NCBI GenBank assembly: GCA_015680685.1
Contig: MNCI01000579.1
Coordinates: forward strand, 101,745-165,744
DNA: 64,000 nt
DNA from: Gnetum montanum
Lineage: Eukaryota; Streptophyta; Gnetopsida; Gnetales; Gnetaceae
Reading direction: 5' to 3'
Made by a program: the position numbers and the translations under genes. Shown piece by piece: positions 48,120-59,460 of this stretch. Positions within the stretch are counted from its first letter, which is position 1. The number at the start of each line of letters is the position of its first letter. The notes below the pieces were generated by a model. That model saw only the letters and a program-made list of their open reading frames with translations, was not told the DNA's origin and did not search any database.

Positions 48120-48780
48120 GCAAATCGTCAAAGAGTAAAGTGAGCAACTCCTTAAGGCAGGGTTCATCTATCCCATTGTGGATAGTGAGTGGGTTAGTCC
48201 ACTTGTAATTGTGCTAAAAAAATATGGCAAGTGGTAGGTCTACATCAACTTTAGGCTATTGAATATGACAACATTCAAAGATCATTTCTATTACCATTTG
48301 TTAACCAGGTGCTTAACACCATATCAGGGCATTATTACTACAACTTCCTATATGGTTATAGTGGCTATAACCAAATTGAAATTACACCAAAGGACCAAGA
48401 AAAGATAATGTTCATGAGTCCTTAGGGGAATTTTGTGTATTGCAAGATTCCATTTGGTATATGTAATGCTCCTACCACATTCCAATGCCTGGTCTTAAGC
48501 ATTTCTCAATAATAGATCGATAGTGGTATGAAAGTCTTCATGAATGACTTCTCCACCTATGGAGCTACATTTGAGCAATCCTTGGACCACCTTGAGCAAG
48601 TGTTAAAATGGTGTGTTTAAACTAACTTGCATCTCAATTGGCAGAAAAGTTACCTCATGGTCTAGGAGCGCATTATACCAAGGAACAAAATCTCACAAGT
48701 AAGAATCAAGGTGCACCCTAAAAAAATAAGGGTCATCCAAGGAATAACCTACCAACTATACATAGTTAAAGATGTTCAAT
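48120..48780 (+). pseudogene. Reverse transcriptase domain of D
   Basis: Motifs in order: WVSPLVIVLKKYGKW (about 48189-48235), KDHFYYH (48280), PFGICNAPTTFQ (48451-48486), FMNDFSTYG (48538-48564) in place of YMDDF..YG, and SLDHLEQVLKWC (about 48580). The second catalytic Asp of the YxDD box is Asn (MND). Several stops interrupt. Copies the element RNA into DNA; Ty3/gypsy type. Confidence 0.85.
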
Positions 48781-49350
48781 CATTCTTTGGAAATATTGGC
48801 TATTATTGACACTTCATAGAGAATTTTTCTAAGATTACAAAGCCATTGGTGGAGCTAACAAAGAAAGAGGCTTCTTTTGTTTGGTCCCTGGAATGTGAAA
48901 AAGTGTTCTAGCAACTAAAAGAAAAGCTTGTGGAGACTCCAATCCTACAAGTGCTTGATTGGTTTAGACCATTTTAAATTATGATAGATACATCAAATTA
49001 TGCCTTGGAAGTAGTGCTGACGTAGTTAGATGATAAGAAACAGCCATACTACATCCACTACACTAGTCGAAGTATTGTGGGTGCACAATTGAACTACACC
49101 ACCACAAAGAAAGAATTGATGGTAGTGGTGTTTGCACTAGAGAAGTTCAAGAATTACATGCTTGGATATAAGGTGTTTTTGCACACTGATCATAGTGCCA
49201 TTCTCTACCTAATGACCAAGCCAAAGGTGATCCCCTGTGTCATACTATGGTTGGTGATCTTGCAAGAATTTGATCTCATGATGGTAGATCAAAAGGATAC
49301 TAAGAATTTGGTCATTGATCACTTGTCTTGGTTGCGATGGAATAAAAGAG
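48781..49350 (+). pseudogene. RNase H domain and connection of D
   Basis: Connection: SFFGNIGYY and FSKITKPLVELTKKEASFVW (about 48780-48885). RNase H: IDTSNYALEVVL, IHYTSRSIVGAQLNYTTTKK, ELMVVVFALEKFKNYMLGYK, HTDHSAILYLMTKPK, VIDHLSWL, which is the Ty3/gypsy pattern. The Glu of KEL and the Asp of TDHSA are kept. The last 49077-49487 stretch is an open frame of 136 codons, the best-preserved pol piece here. Confidence 0.85.
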
Positions 49351-49749
49351 AGGAAGAAAGCCCACTCTTTGACATGTTTCTTGATGAACTTCTCTTTATT
49401 GGGGCTATAATTGAACAAATTCCCAATGAGCCATTGAAAGAAACAGTAGTTTCTTCATTAGGTAATGCACTTCATGGAGATCAATGAACACCTCTATAAG
49501 GTGTGTGTCGATGGCTTGGTTTGCTGGTGTGTCTCTGATACTCATCAACTACATGTTCTCAAAGATGCTCATGAAGGGCCTTGTAGAGGACACTATGCTA
49601 GGAGATGTATGACCATTACAATCTTGATGGTAGGGTACTACTAGCCAACACTCTTCAGGGATTCTCATCATTTCATCTACTCTTATGAATGATGCCAATG
49701 AGATGGTGGAATGACTACTTGAATGGAGGGACCTCAACAATGGATTAAA
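49351..49749 (+). pseudogene. Integrase N-terminal part of D, cut by F
   Basis: After RNase H: CWCVSDTHQLHVLKDAHEGP and GHYARRCMTITIL, GYY, PTLFRDSHHF (about 49530-49675). This corresponds to the integrase zinc-binding segment 'H..GGHHG...T...V....YWP.L..D...'. The catalytic core with its first two acids is not seen between here and 56055, so several hundred bases are deleted. Confidence 0.65.
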
Positions 49750-49754
49750 CTTCC

Positions 49755-50666
49755 TAATGAGTCATGTTTTTCCTGGCCTTGACATTGGAGCCTTGACGTT
49801 AGAGCCTTGACATCATAGCCTTGTATCGAAGCCCTATATCAGTGCCCCAACATTGCATACGTGACATTAGAGCCAAGATGCGATGTTAGATACTTGATGT
49901 TGCAGGGTAAACTCTAGTTTATAAATATAGGTCTTGGGCTCACAATTTCCATATAGTTTTTTAGTTATAGTAGTGGAGATTTTGGTAGTTTCTTTTCTCT
50001 AGAGTTAGAATATTCCCAATGCATGCCCGTAAAGTGATGTTTGTAATCGTATGACACCTTTGTTTGAGTGTGATGTACTTGGACACATTACATGATTAGC
50101 AATAAATATCAAGATTACTTCCATCATTGTAGCATCCACTTAGATTAATATTGTTGTTTTAATTATTTAATTGTTTCTTTAGTTAAAAATTTCCATTTAT
50201 TATTATTTACTCTTCCTGTTGTTAAGCAGAATGTATATGCCTTAATCACAAGCATTTAAGTGTAAATACTTGGTTGCCTAGAGGTGTATTGTTTGGCATA
50301 ACCCGTGACATACACTTGGTAATCCCAAAATTAGCTCCACGATGTCCAAGATGTGTACAAACGATTAAGAGTAGATACCATTAACGTAGGCTAACTTAGA
50401 CTTTATTTTTCATTATTCATTAGTTAATCAATTTATCTCTTTTTGTCACTAGGAGTAGCATAGAATTAGAAAACATCATACACCTCACTTTGGACTAAAC
50501 CATACATGACAAAGCTACCACTAGTCCAAGTGGGAAGATAGTGAATTGCAATCAAAGCATAACAATCTAGATGCCACAACTAGTCCCATCCATAGAATTC
50601 GACTAGATCATGCATGAACACCTGTGATTTGTATGGTTGAGCATAGGGGTACCTCGCCGCTCATCA
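49755..50666 (+). repeat. F 5' LTR (912 bp)
   Basis: Starts TAATGAGTCATG (one change from TGATGA) and ends GCTCATCA. The U3 has a tandem array of GAGCCTTGACGTT-like units (49776-49890), then TTTATAAATATAGG at about 49919. It is about 70 bp longer than its partner. Confidence 0.9.
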
Positions 50667-50667
50667 T

Positions 50668-50685
50668 TGGTGTCATTGTTAGGGA
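50668..50685 (+). other. F primer binding site, tRNA-Asp type (decayed)
   Basis: TGGTGTCATTGTTAGGGA; most differences from TGGCGCCGTTGCCGGGGA are C-to-T or G-to-A. Confidence 0.75.
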
Positions 50686-50792
50686 TGGTGCTAGTTATCT
50701 AGATTAGTTAGATTATACACGATTACTTTATAAGGTATTAACAATATATCTTTCAAAAACTATTAAATCACACACACCATAAAACACGAACA

Positions 50793-53255
50793 ATGTCTCT
50801 CTCACAAGAAAGTGATAATGTTTTATATAGCAAACACATTCATTAGAGAACTAACAACATATATGATGAAGAAGATTGGAGTGATCAACCTTATGCAAGG
50901 GTTTCTTATGATCATGACCACCTTGACGACACTCAAAGACTAAATTCACCTAAGGTAGAAAATCTTGAAGGAGACTACATAAGTCCTAAGCTATGGGTGG
51001 CCTTAAGGCCTAAGACCTCCTCGAAAACTAGAAATGAAAAATTAAGGGACCTTGGGGAACATCATAGAAGCCATGGCAACTCTTCCAGTTCCTCATCTTC
51101 CTTTTTCCCTTCAATGTCTAATTCTGATGAATATGAACATAGGTATAGAGATAGAGCTCCATTAAAGGGTTAGACTAAAAATCAGAATCAAACCCATGAG
51201 AAAATTCAAAGAGGACACCATGAACATAGAAGTTTCCCTAATGATTTCTTTGATAATGATGAACCCTTGTTGGCCACTAAGAGCCTAATGCATATCATAG
51301 AGGTCATTAAGATATCTCATAGGCATCACAAAAAGAGTCGTCTACCTAAGCTTGACATGAATAATCTTCCTAAATTTGTAGGAGGCTATGATTCAAACCC
51401 GCAACATCATTTACAAACCTTCCATGATGCCTGTACATTTTACAACATTGAAATGGATGGCAAAAGCTTAAGCTCTTTCCTAGAATACTAATTGATAAAG
51501 CCAAAGTGTGGTATTGATCCTTGAAACCAAATTCAATCAACAATGTTTGAACTTTCCAACGAGAGATACCAAACCTATAAAAGAGTATCTAATATGAGGA
51601 GACAAATCTAAAAGTGAAAACAAGAATAACATGAAGCCTTGGACATGGCCTTAGATAGATATTATGCCTTAATGAATTGATACCCAAGCCATGTTTTCTC
51701 CGAGGAAGAGAAAATTTACCATAGCATAGATGGGCTTCGTAATGAAACAAGGGTGACCCTTGGGATGTATGCCCTAGGGCAATTATACAAGCTTCAAGCC
51801 TATCAAATTAGGAAGATAATAGAGTGTATGGAAAAAGAAGAAGGAGAGATGTGTGAATGGAAGAATGTTGAGATATTCAATGGGACCCGAATCTTAAACA
51901 AAACAAGGTTCATATCTATGTTAAGGAAAAGAAAACTACTTTTGATAAGGTGATTCCACATCAAACTTTGTTGATAAAGGATTCTATTGATGATCTAGAA
52001 GCAAAGTTTAATAGGATGTTTAAATCGATAAATGAAAACATCACAACTCTTATTGAGACGATCATGGAGAAGATCATGCAACAAATGCCATGCGAACATC
52101 ATAAACAAAGGACACAGAACCAAGAAATAGTCAAGAACACTTTTCAGCAAATGAAAAAAATGATTAAAGAAAATGAGGCTCAAGACTCAACCACAGATCA
52201 AGATACTGGATGTAACATCTACATATATGACCATTTGAATGACCATTGCCCAGTCTTGTTGCATCTATGAGAGTATTGGGCAGGTGTCTTAAATCCAAAT
52301 TTTGTGCAAAAGCACATGCTCGGGAGATTTCATTTCCCACAAGGTAATTATAGATAGTCCCACAACTGATCATACCATCCTAGGGGGACTTATTACCAAC
52401 CTCAACATGATCATCAACCTCAGTGGTAGCAACCATAGTCATGGGAAAGGCCACCACCAAATCAATACTATTCACCCTATCTTCCAAAATCGCATGGATA
52501 TTATGTTCAACACCGTATTTCTCCAACTAGTTCTACATCCTCCACTTTAAATCACCACTAACACTCTCCTAAGTATCATCATTTCATGACATCCCATAAA
52601 GGATTTCCACCTTGCAACTCTTACCATCCATCCTACCCACAATATTCTCATAATCCATCTCATTATATGGCACCTTCATAGACATAGAAAGGTTTCACAC
52701 CACAATATCAACAAACGAATGTTGCTTGTGCTGCACATGTGCATAGACATGCCAACACCAGTGGGTCTCAACCGCAATGTAGGAAATGCCCCTTCTAGAG
52801 GAAAGGTTGTAAGTTCAAGAAAACCATGCATGGACCCACCACATCATCTGAGCTAATACAAGGCCAATCTAGCATATCACCTTCCTCATCTAAACCAACA
52901 TCCTTTGACCATACACAAGGGCCACCATTTGTCCATACTCCAATCCCACATCCAACCAATGAATCTGCAAATGTGGAACACAAATGAATCCATGCATACC
53001 ATCTCATACTCAAGGGTGAAATAGTGGGCCAATCATCTATAATTTTAACACACCTCATACTTGGCCCATCATACATATAACAATCAAGTGTGTGACCAAA
53101 AATTTCTCTACCGAGCCACCACACCACCAATAGACACCTAGTGGCTAGGGCATGAAAGGTTCCCAACATTTCATACATGCATGGAACCTATTTATCCACT
53201 TATTAATCCTGGTCACGGCCAAATGTTTAGTCATGGGGTTTATCCCCCATTCTAG
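50793..53255 (+). pseudogene. gag pseudogene of element F
   Basis: Start MSLSQESDN at 50793, collinear with A's gag throughout: SDQPYARVSYDHDHLDDTQR, a serine run (51079-51108), DNDEPLLATKSLMHIIEVIK, KFVGGYDSNPQHHLQTFHDA (51369-51428). A one-base loss near 51452 then breaks the frame. Downstream are SIDDLEAKFNRMF (about 51980), the Cys/His motif with its second Cys lost (CNIYIYDHLNDHCPV, about 52210-52253), and a Pro/His-rich tail to about 53255. The same degenerate structural gene as in A. Confidence 0.8.
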
Positions 53256-53857
53256 TCTTCAGGATTCTTAAGTGTTTTTTATCTTTTTATTTTACAACTT
53301 TTCATTTTACACATCCTTTATTTTACATCTTCTTTTTTTCATGTTATTAATCTTTTCTAATTTTTGTTTTACACCATTGTTAGTACATTTACTATTTCTT
53401 AAATATTTTTCACCTTTTTTTATATTTTCTTTTATTTTGGTGTGATTTTCCAACTTTTTATTCATAAGTGCTAGGTATAGTGCTAATGTGTTGATTGATG
53501 GTGGTATGTACTATTTTTGTTATTTGATTATTGGTGTTTGGTTTCTGGCTTTAAATTTTGTTACAGATAATTAGGACATGGTTTCTTTTCATGTACTAGG
53601 TAATGAGTCCAAATCATCAACCCATCCACAAAATCCATGGTTTTCCTTATTTTGGAAACATGCAATCCCTTTTTCATTAATAAAACTTTAATAAATTTTT
53701 GACTTTAGTAGTTTTTAGAATTGGGAAGGATTCAAAGGCTTGGGTCTAGCTTCAAGGAAATTCGACATTCTTTGTGCCTTTCTGTTTGCCTAGGTGCATG
53801 TGTGTTTTCATGAGTTTTTTACCATTCTGTGTCCACCAATAAAAGGAAGTTGAATAA

Positions 53858-54018
53858 GTCCTTGAATGGTGTGGTTCTCATTAGAAAAAAATGATGAGGA
53901 TTCAAGCACACCCCTTGGGCAAAATAAATTCATGTGTCTTTGCATGATGTAATTCCCATTTCGAAAACACATAAAAAACAATGGGAATTCAAATCACACT
54001 CCTTAGACAAAATAAATG
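53858..54018 (+). repeat. Two copies of a ~78-bp tandem unit in F
   Basis: Units begin GTCCTTGAATGGTGTGG (53858) and GTCTTTGCATGATGTAA (53936). Each then has GAATTCAA or GGATTCAA, a C-rich ACCCCTTGG or ACTCCTTAG, and AAATAAAT. D has three copies; A has part of one. Confidence 0.75.
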
Positions 54019-54450
54019 GTCTACAAGCACTAGTTATGGGACTAGTCCCCTCTAACTAAGGTCCTTCCTCACTTCCTACTTCTCTAATAGGGAATGATAG
54101 TTATTTTGTGGGAGCACTCTTGTGTCTTAGGGGATGGACTAGTATTAGAATGTTGATGTGAAGTCACTGAAGTTGGTTGGTTTTGGTTTGGACTAAGGAT
54201 GGATCCTATCAAGTCATTTAACCACAAAATCCACAAGGGACTTCATGTGACCTTAATTAGAAACTCCATTCCACTCTCTCTCATCCATCTATGCTTTCCA
54301 TGTCTCACCTCAATGTTGGTTTCCTGTTCTTGATTCAATGTCTTGGTTTGATATGTTGAAATTCTTAGTCAGTTTGTTCTGGGTTTTTTGTATTTAACCC
54401 TCCATAACCATTAATCATCCATAGAGCCCACAGACTATTTGATTTGAAGT

Positions 54451-54500
54451 TATGCAAGGGTATAAAAGGCCTATGCTTGCTTTGGGGAGGATCCACTTGC
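54451..54500 (+). promoter_or_regulatory. Conserved 'WEGPT' block, copy in F
   Basis: TGCAAGGGTATAAAAGGCC and TTTGGGGAGGATCCACTTGC. It ends about 708 bases before the 3' LTR, against about 694 in A and about 716 in D. Confidence 0.55.
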
Positions 54501-55195
54501 ATATCTTTTAGTTCGATTAGTTAAGTTCTTTACCCTTAGACACTCTTACAATCAAATCTTTTTGTTTACCCCATCAATGACATCCAATTATGCACATCTT
54601 CATAAAATTTTTTAGTGAACTTACCTTTTTATTGTTGTGAATTCTTACACCCTTTTCAAATATTTCCTTGTGTCAAACTTTTTCAAATTTAGTGGACCAC
54701 TTATCTATTTGACCCTATTTGTCAACCTTCCTACTAACACTACTAAATAAGTTAATCTATCACAATCACAACCTAGCTGAGTGTAACCACCAATGAGACA
54801 AGGCATTTAATAGTTATGTATTACACATTGTATACTAATTCATGATTTTGTTGTGATTGTAGTGGAAAGCATGGACTGGAAGCTAGACTATCTTCACCAA
54901 GGATGATGCAGTAGTACCACACAATGAGGATCATTCGTGATCATTGGATCTCTTCTCTCTCTCTTATTTTTCTATTGCTAAGAGGTGTTGGATGTCAGTG
55001 TTATCTAGGGTGTTTACTTATCTTATATGAACATCCCATTTTGTAAAAATTGTAATTCTATACACTTGGGCACTCATAGTCTGTTGTTCCATTTAAGTCA
55101 ATTTGTATGTTAGTCAATGATCCCATACCTACTCAATATATTTTATAAGGAACTTGTTCCTCATTTTTTTTAACTCAAGGACAAGTTTTCATTCA

Positions 55196-55207
55196 TTCAT
55201 GGGGGTA
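55196..55207 (+). other. F polypurine tract
   Basis: TTCATGGGGGTA runs into the LTR start TGATGAGTC. Confidence 0.85.
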
Positions 55208-56049
55208 TGATGAGTCATGTTTTGCCTAGCCTTGACATTGAAGCCTTGACGTTGAAGCCTTAACATCAAAGCCTTGTATCAGATCCTTGTATCAATGCCC
55301 TGACATCGAAGCCCCAATGTCATAAGATAAACTCTGGTCTATAAATATAAGGCTCAGGCTCATGATTTCCATATAGTATTTTATTCAAAGTAGTGGAGCT
55401 CTTACAGTTTTTTTTCTCTAGAGTTAGAATATTCCTAGTGCATGCCTACAGTGTGATGTACTTGGACATGTTACATGACTGGCAATAAAGATTGGAATTA
55501 CATCCATCATTGCAGCATCCACTTAGATTAATATTATTTTTTTAATTATTTAATTCTTTCTTTATTTAAACATTTTTATTTATTGTTATTTACTCTTCTT
55601 GTTGCTAAGTGAAATGTGTACACCTTAATCACAAGCGTTTAAGTGTAAATACTTGGTCACCTAGAGGTGTATCATTTGGCATAACCAATGACATATACTT
55701 GGTAATTTCAAAAGTAGCTCCACAAAGTTCAAGACATGTATGAACAATTAAGAGCAAATATCATCACCATAGGCTAACTTAGACTTTATTTTTCATTATT
55801 CATTAGTTAATCAATTTATCTCTTTTCATCACTAGGAGTAGCACAGAATTAGGAAACATCATACACCTCACTTTGGACTAAACCATATGTGATAAAGCTA
55901 CCACTAGTCCAAGTGGGAAGACAACGAACTGTAATTAAAGCATAACGATCTAGATGCTACAACTAGTCCCATCCACATAATTCAACCAGATCATGCGTAA
56001 ACACTTATGATTTGTATGGTTGAGTGTAGGGGTACCTCACCACTCATCA
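55208..56049 (+). repeat. F 3' LTR (842 bp)
   Basis: Starts TGATGAGTCATG and ends CACTCATCA, followed by the target duplication CTTCC. It carries the same GCCTTGACGTTGAAGCC-type U3 array (55238-55320). Confidence 0.9.
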
Positions 56050-56054
56050 CTTCC

Positions 56055-56600
56055 TATAGGCTACTCTCCCTATGAGCTTATGTACGACAAACTACCAATA
56101 CTTCCCATTCAATCTAAACTCCGTACACTTTCAATAGCTTGTGACCTTAACCTTGACTTGAGTCTAGCCCCAAAAGAAGGAGTAATAAATCTCAACCTGC
56201 TAGATGAAAATTAATTAGTAGCCTTATCATCCAACGAGTTGCCCAAGGCTTATAACAAAAAACATCCTGACTTGAAAATTAGAAAAGTCAAATTTCAACA
56301 AGGAGACAAGGTTCTTTACTAAAACCCCATAGATGTACCTCAACGAACTAAGTTCCAAACATTGTGGGAAGGACCTTACATCATTTATGAAACTTTTCCT
56401 TGAAGGACCATGATGATCTTTAAATTTGAGAGCCCAAACAAGAAACAACTAGTTAACATCCAACAAATTAAACCTTTCAATGAGCATACGCTAGCTAACA
56501 CAATAAGCACCTCATCAGATGGACAACCATGCCTCATATTTTGGATCTCCTTGTCCTTTCAACTTAGTCATGGGAGAGATGGCCAACCATGCTAATTATG
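56055..56600 (+). pseudogene. Integrase C-terminal part of D, right of F
   Basis: PIGYSPYELMYDKLPILPIQ (about 56055-56115) matches the '.TPIG.SPY.LVYGK...LP.E' segment after the integrase core. It continues to LNLLDEN, KIRKVKFQQGDKV (about 56274-56312), TKFQTLWEGPYII (about 56347-56386, the beta-rich DNA-binding part) and ends near 56600. It joins the sequence at 49749 when F is removed. Homologous to C at 41975-42690. Confidence 0.78.
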
Positions 56601-57180
56601 TAAGAGGCTCCTTAGTTTTTTCAATTTTTTGTTTTACACATTCTTTATTTCACATCTTTTTGTTTTCATGTTATTAATCTCTTCTAATTTTTATTTTACA
56701 CCATTGTTAGTACATTTGATATTTCTTGAATATTTTACACTTTCTATTATATTTTCTTTTATTTGGTGTGATTTTCTAACCTTGTGTTAATAAGTGCTAG
56801 GTACAATGGTAATGCATTACTTGATGGTTGTATGTATTATTTGATTTGATTGTTGGTGTTTGGTTTCTAGTTTTGAATTTCATTACAAATAATTAGGACA
56901 TGGTTTCTTTTCATGTAACAAGTAGTGAGTCCACAACATCCACCCATCCACACACTCTATGGTTTTCCTTGTTTTGGAAACATGCAATCCATTTTTCATT
57001 AATAAATCTTTAATAAATTTGTGGCTTTTGTAGTTTCCAGAATTGGGAAGGATTCAAAGGTGAACAAGGTGTGTCTTCAAGGGGATTCAGTATTCTTTAT
57101 GCTTTTCTATTTGCGTGGGTGCATGTGTGTTTTCATAGACTTCTTACCATTCTATTCCATCCAATAAAGAAAGTTGAATA

Positions 57181-57420
57181 AGTCCTTACATGGTGTGGTT
57201 CTTATAAAAGAAATGATGAGAATTCAAAGAGCACCCCTTGGATAAAATAAATGCATACGTCCTTGCATGATGTGATTCTCATTGAGAAAAAAAAAAGAGA
57301 GATGAGAATTCAAAGCAAATCCTTTGGAAAAAATAAATGCATTTGTCTTTCCATGGTGTGGTTCTCATTTCAAGAAAAAAACAATGGGAATTCAAAGCAT
57401 ACCCCTTAGACAGAATAAAT
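57181..57420 (+). repeat. Three copies of a ~80-bp tandem unit in D
   Basis: Units start at 57181, about 57259 and about 57343 with GTCCTT.CATGGTGTGG(T)TCT-like text, each followed by GA(G)AATTCAAAG and CCCTTGG or similar. The same unit as in F. Confidence 0.75.
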
Positions 57421-57852
57421 GAGCTACAAGCACTGGTTATGGGACTAGTCCCCTCTAACTAAGGGCCTTTCTCACTTCCTACTTCTTCTTTAATAAGGAA
57501 TGGTGGTTGTTTGTGGGAGCACTCTTGTGTCTGAGGGGATGGACTGGTCTTAGAATGTTGATGCAAAGTCACTGAAAGTGGTTGATTTTTGTTTAGACTA
57601 AGGATGGATTCTATCAAGTCATTTAACCATAAAATTCACAAGGGACTTCATGTGACCATAGTTAGGAACTCCATTCCACTCTCTCTCTCATCCATCTATG
57701 CTTTCCATATCTCAACCCACTACTGGTTTCATGTGTTGGTTCAATGTCCTAGTTTGATGTGTTGGAATTCTTAGTTAATTTCTTTTCGGCTTTCTACTTA
57801 ACTTCTATAACCATTGATCATCCATGGAGCCCATAGACTCTTTACTTTGAAG

Positions 57853-57905
57853 TTATGCAGGGGCATAAGAGGCCTGTGCCTACTTTGAGAAGGACCCACT
57901 TGCAT
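57853..57905 (+). promoter_or_regulatory. Conserved 'WEGPT' block, copy in D
   Basis: TGCAGGGGCATAAGAGGCC and TTTGAGAAGGACCCACTTGC. Confidence 0.55.
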
Positions 57906-58261
57906 ATCTTTTGGTTTAGTTAGTTAAATTATTTTCCCTTAGACATTTTTACAATCAAATTCTTTTTGTTTGCTCCAATAATGACATCCAATTGTACACA
58001 TCTTCACAACAGTTTTTAGTGAAATCTTCTTTTCATTGTTGTGAATTCTTATACCCTCTTCAAATATTTCCTTATATTGAACCTTTTCAAATTTAATGGA
58101 CTACTTAATTTAATAAACCCCATTTGTCAGCCTTCCTGCTAACACTACTCAAGGAACCAATCAATCACAATCACAACCTAGGCAAGTGTACCCACCGATG
58201 ACACAAGGCATTTAACAGTTATGTGTTAAACATTGCATACTAATTCATGATTTTATTGTGA

Positions 58262-58534
58262 TTGCAGTGGAAAACATGGATTGGAAGTGAGACTATCTTC
58301 ACCAAGGATGATGCAATAGTACCACACAATAAGGATCATTCATGCTCGTTGGATCTCTTCTCTCTCTCTCTCTCTCATTCTTCTGCTACCTATAGGTGTT
58401 GGATGTTAATGATATCTAGGGTGTTCACATCTCTTTTCATGAACACCTCATTTTGTAAAAATTGTAATTCTGTACACTTGGGCACTCAGATTTTATTTGT
58501 TTTATCTGAGTCAATTTGTAATGTTAGTCAATAA
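58262..58534 (+). other. Conserved block after a splice-acceptor-like AG, best open copy (D)
   Basis: TGTGATTGCAG (AG at 58266-58267) then a frame WKTWIGSETIFTKDD, HNKDHSCSLDL, RCWMLMISRVFTSLFMN, open for about 90 codons. The same words occur in A (stop after about 25 codons) and F (two stops). It does not match a known protein. It may be a small exon expressed by splicing, or a nucleotide-level element; the evidence does not decide. Confidence 0.4.
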
Positions 58535-58607
58535 TCCCATACCTACCCAATATGTATTGTAAAGAACTTTTTTCTCCTCTTCTTCACTCGAGGACGAGTT
58601 TTCATTC

Positions 58608-58620
58608 AGTCGTGGGGGTA
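58608..58620 (+). other. D polypurine tract
   Basis: CAGTCGTGGGGGTA-type tract directly before the 3' LTR. Confidence 0.8.
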
Positions 58621-59455
58621 GGATAAGTTACTGTTTGATGTCGATTGCAATGTTAGGTATGTGATGTTGGGGCCTAGATCTAACATCAAATGTTTGCTAT
58701 TGGGGTATATTCCCCAGTCTATAAATACCATGCTTGGGCTCCTATTTTAAAATTAGTTTTTAGTCATTCTTAGTCAAAGTAGTGAAGCTCTTGCAGTTTA
58801 TTTTCCTTAGAGTTAGAATATTTTCTAAGTACCCACAGAAGAAGTCTAAAGTTTATATGGTTCTTTGTTCAAGCACTGATGTACTTGAGCACAATAGTGT
58901 GATAGGAATAAAATGAATTCTTTTGACAATCCTTGCATTATTGCGAATAGCTTAATATTTCCTTTAATACATTTTACTTTCTTGCTCTTTATTTTAATGC
59001 ATTTGAATTAAGCAATTTATTTCCAGTAGTTAATGAACACAAGCATGACCACTTTGAGCATTCATATAGTACTTGTAACCCAAAAACGCTTAATTTTTGA
59101 TAGCCTAGCAATGCTATATGTGTTTAGGATGTATCTAGGAAAGTGGGGCAATTACTTGTGTCAAGCTAGCTAGGCAATAGACATTAGTTTTTAGTCTACT
59201 CTACCCTTATTTTTATCGTAGGAAATTACATCCATAAAATATAAAACGACAAAAATTCATACTGCAATTACACTTAAACCATATCCTTGAGCCTTACAAG
59301 TGTAGTTGGAAAGACAATGAACATTCTCAACATCATTTCACTTCCTAGAGAAACTAGTGTATGAGATAACTATAGGTCCATGGAATTTGACCAAATCACG
59401 CGTAATGCCTTAGTGATTCTTATGGTTGGGTGTAGGGGCACCTCGCCGCTCATCA
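58621..59455 (+). repeat. D 3' LTR (835 bp)
   Basis: Starts GGATAAGTTA (first base changed from T) and ends GCTCATCA, with the target duplication CCTAC after it. The TATA (CTATAAATACC) is at about 58720. Confidence 0.9.
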
Positions 59456-59460
59456 CCTAC

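Larger units (their letters stand above)
53256..55195 (+). other. F 3' internal region, non-coding
   Basis: Collinear with A 10451-12226. Holds the tandem repeat, the WEGPT block (54451-54500) and the conserved AG/FTKDD block (AG at 54861-54862). No gene of normal length. Confidence 0.7.
49755..56049 (+). mobile_element. F: gag-only LTR retrotransposon nested in D's integrase
   Basis: LTRs 49755-50666 and 55208-56049, with CTTCC on both sides (49750-49754 and 56050-56054). Primer site, gag and the same 3' non-coding blocks as A, in the same order. No pol and no ORF-X. It is the innermost insertion of the D/C stack, so it is younger than D, which is younger than C. Confidence 0.92.
56601..58607 (+). 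other. D 3' internal region, non-coding
   Basis: Collinear with A and F: T-rich start, GGATTCAAAGGTGAACAAGG, tandem repeat, WEGPT block (57853-57905), AG/FTKDD block, then the polypurine tract. A (CT)n run lies at about 58357-58375. Confidence 0.7.
43492..59455 (+). mobile_element. D: gag-pol LTR retrotransposon, interrupted by F
   Basis: LTRs 43492-44383 and 58621-59455, with CCTAC on both sides (43487-43491 and 59456-59460). Without F and one copy of its duplication, D is about 9.7 kb. In order: 5' LTR, tRNA-Asp-type primer site, gag, protease, reverse transcriptase, RNase H, integrase zinc-finger part, [F], integrase C-terminus, long 3' non-coding region, polypurine tract, 3' LTR. Pol order and motifs are Ty3/gypsy. 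It has no ORF-X and no U3-like internal cassette that I could see. Every coding part has stops. Confidence 0.92.

Noticed and set aside
58357-58375. (CT)n and, elsewhere, (AAT)n at 23830-23855
   Set aside because: Ordinary microsatellites.
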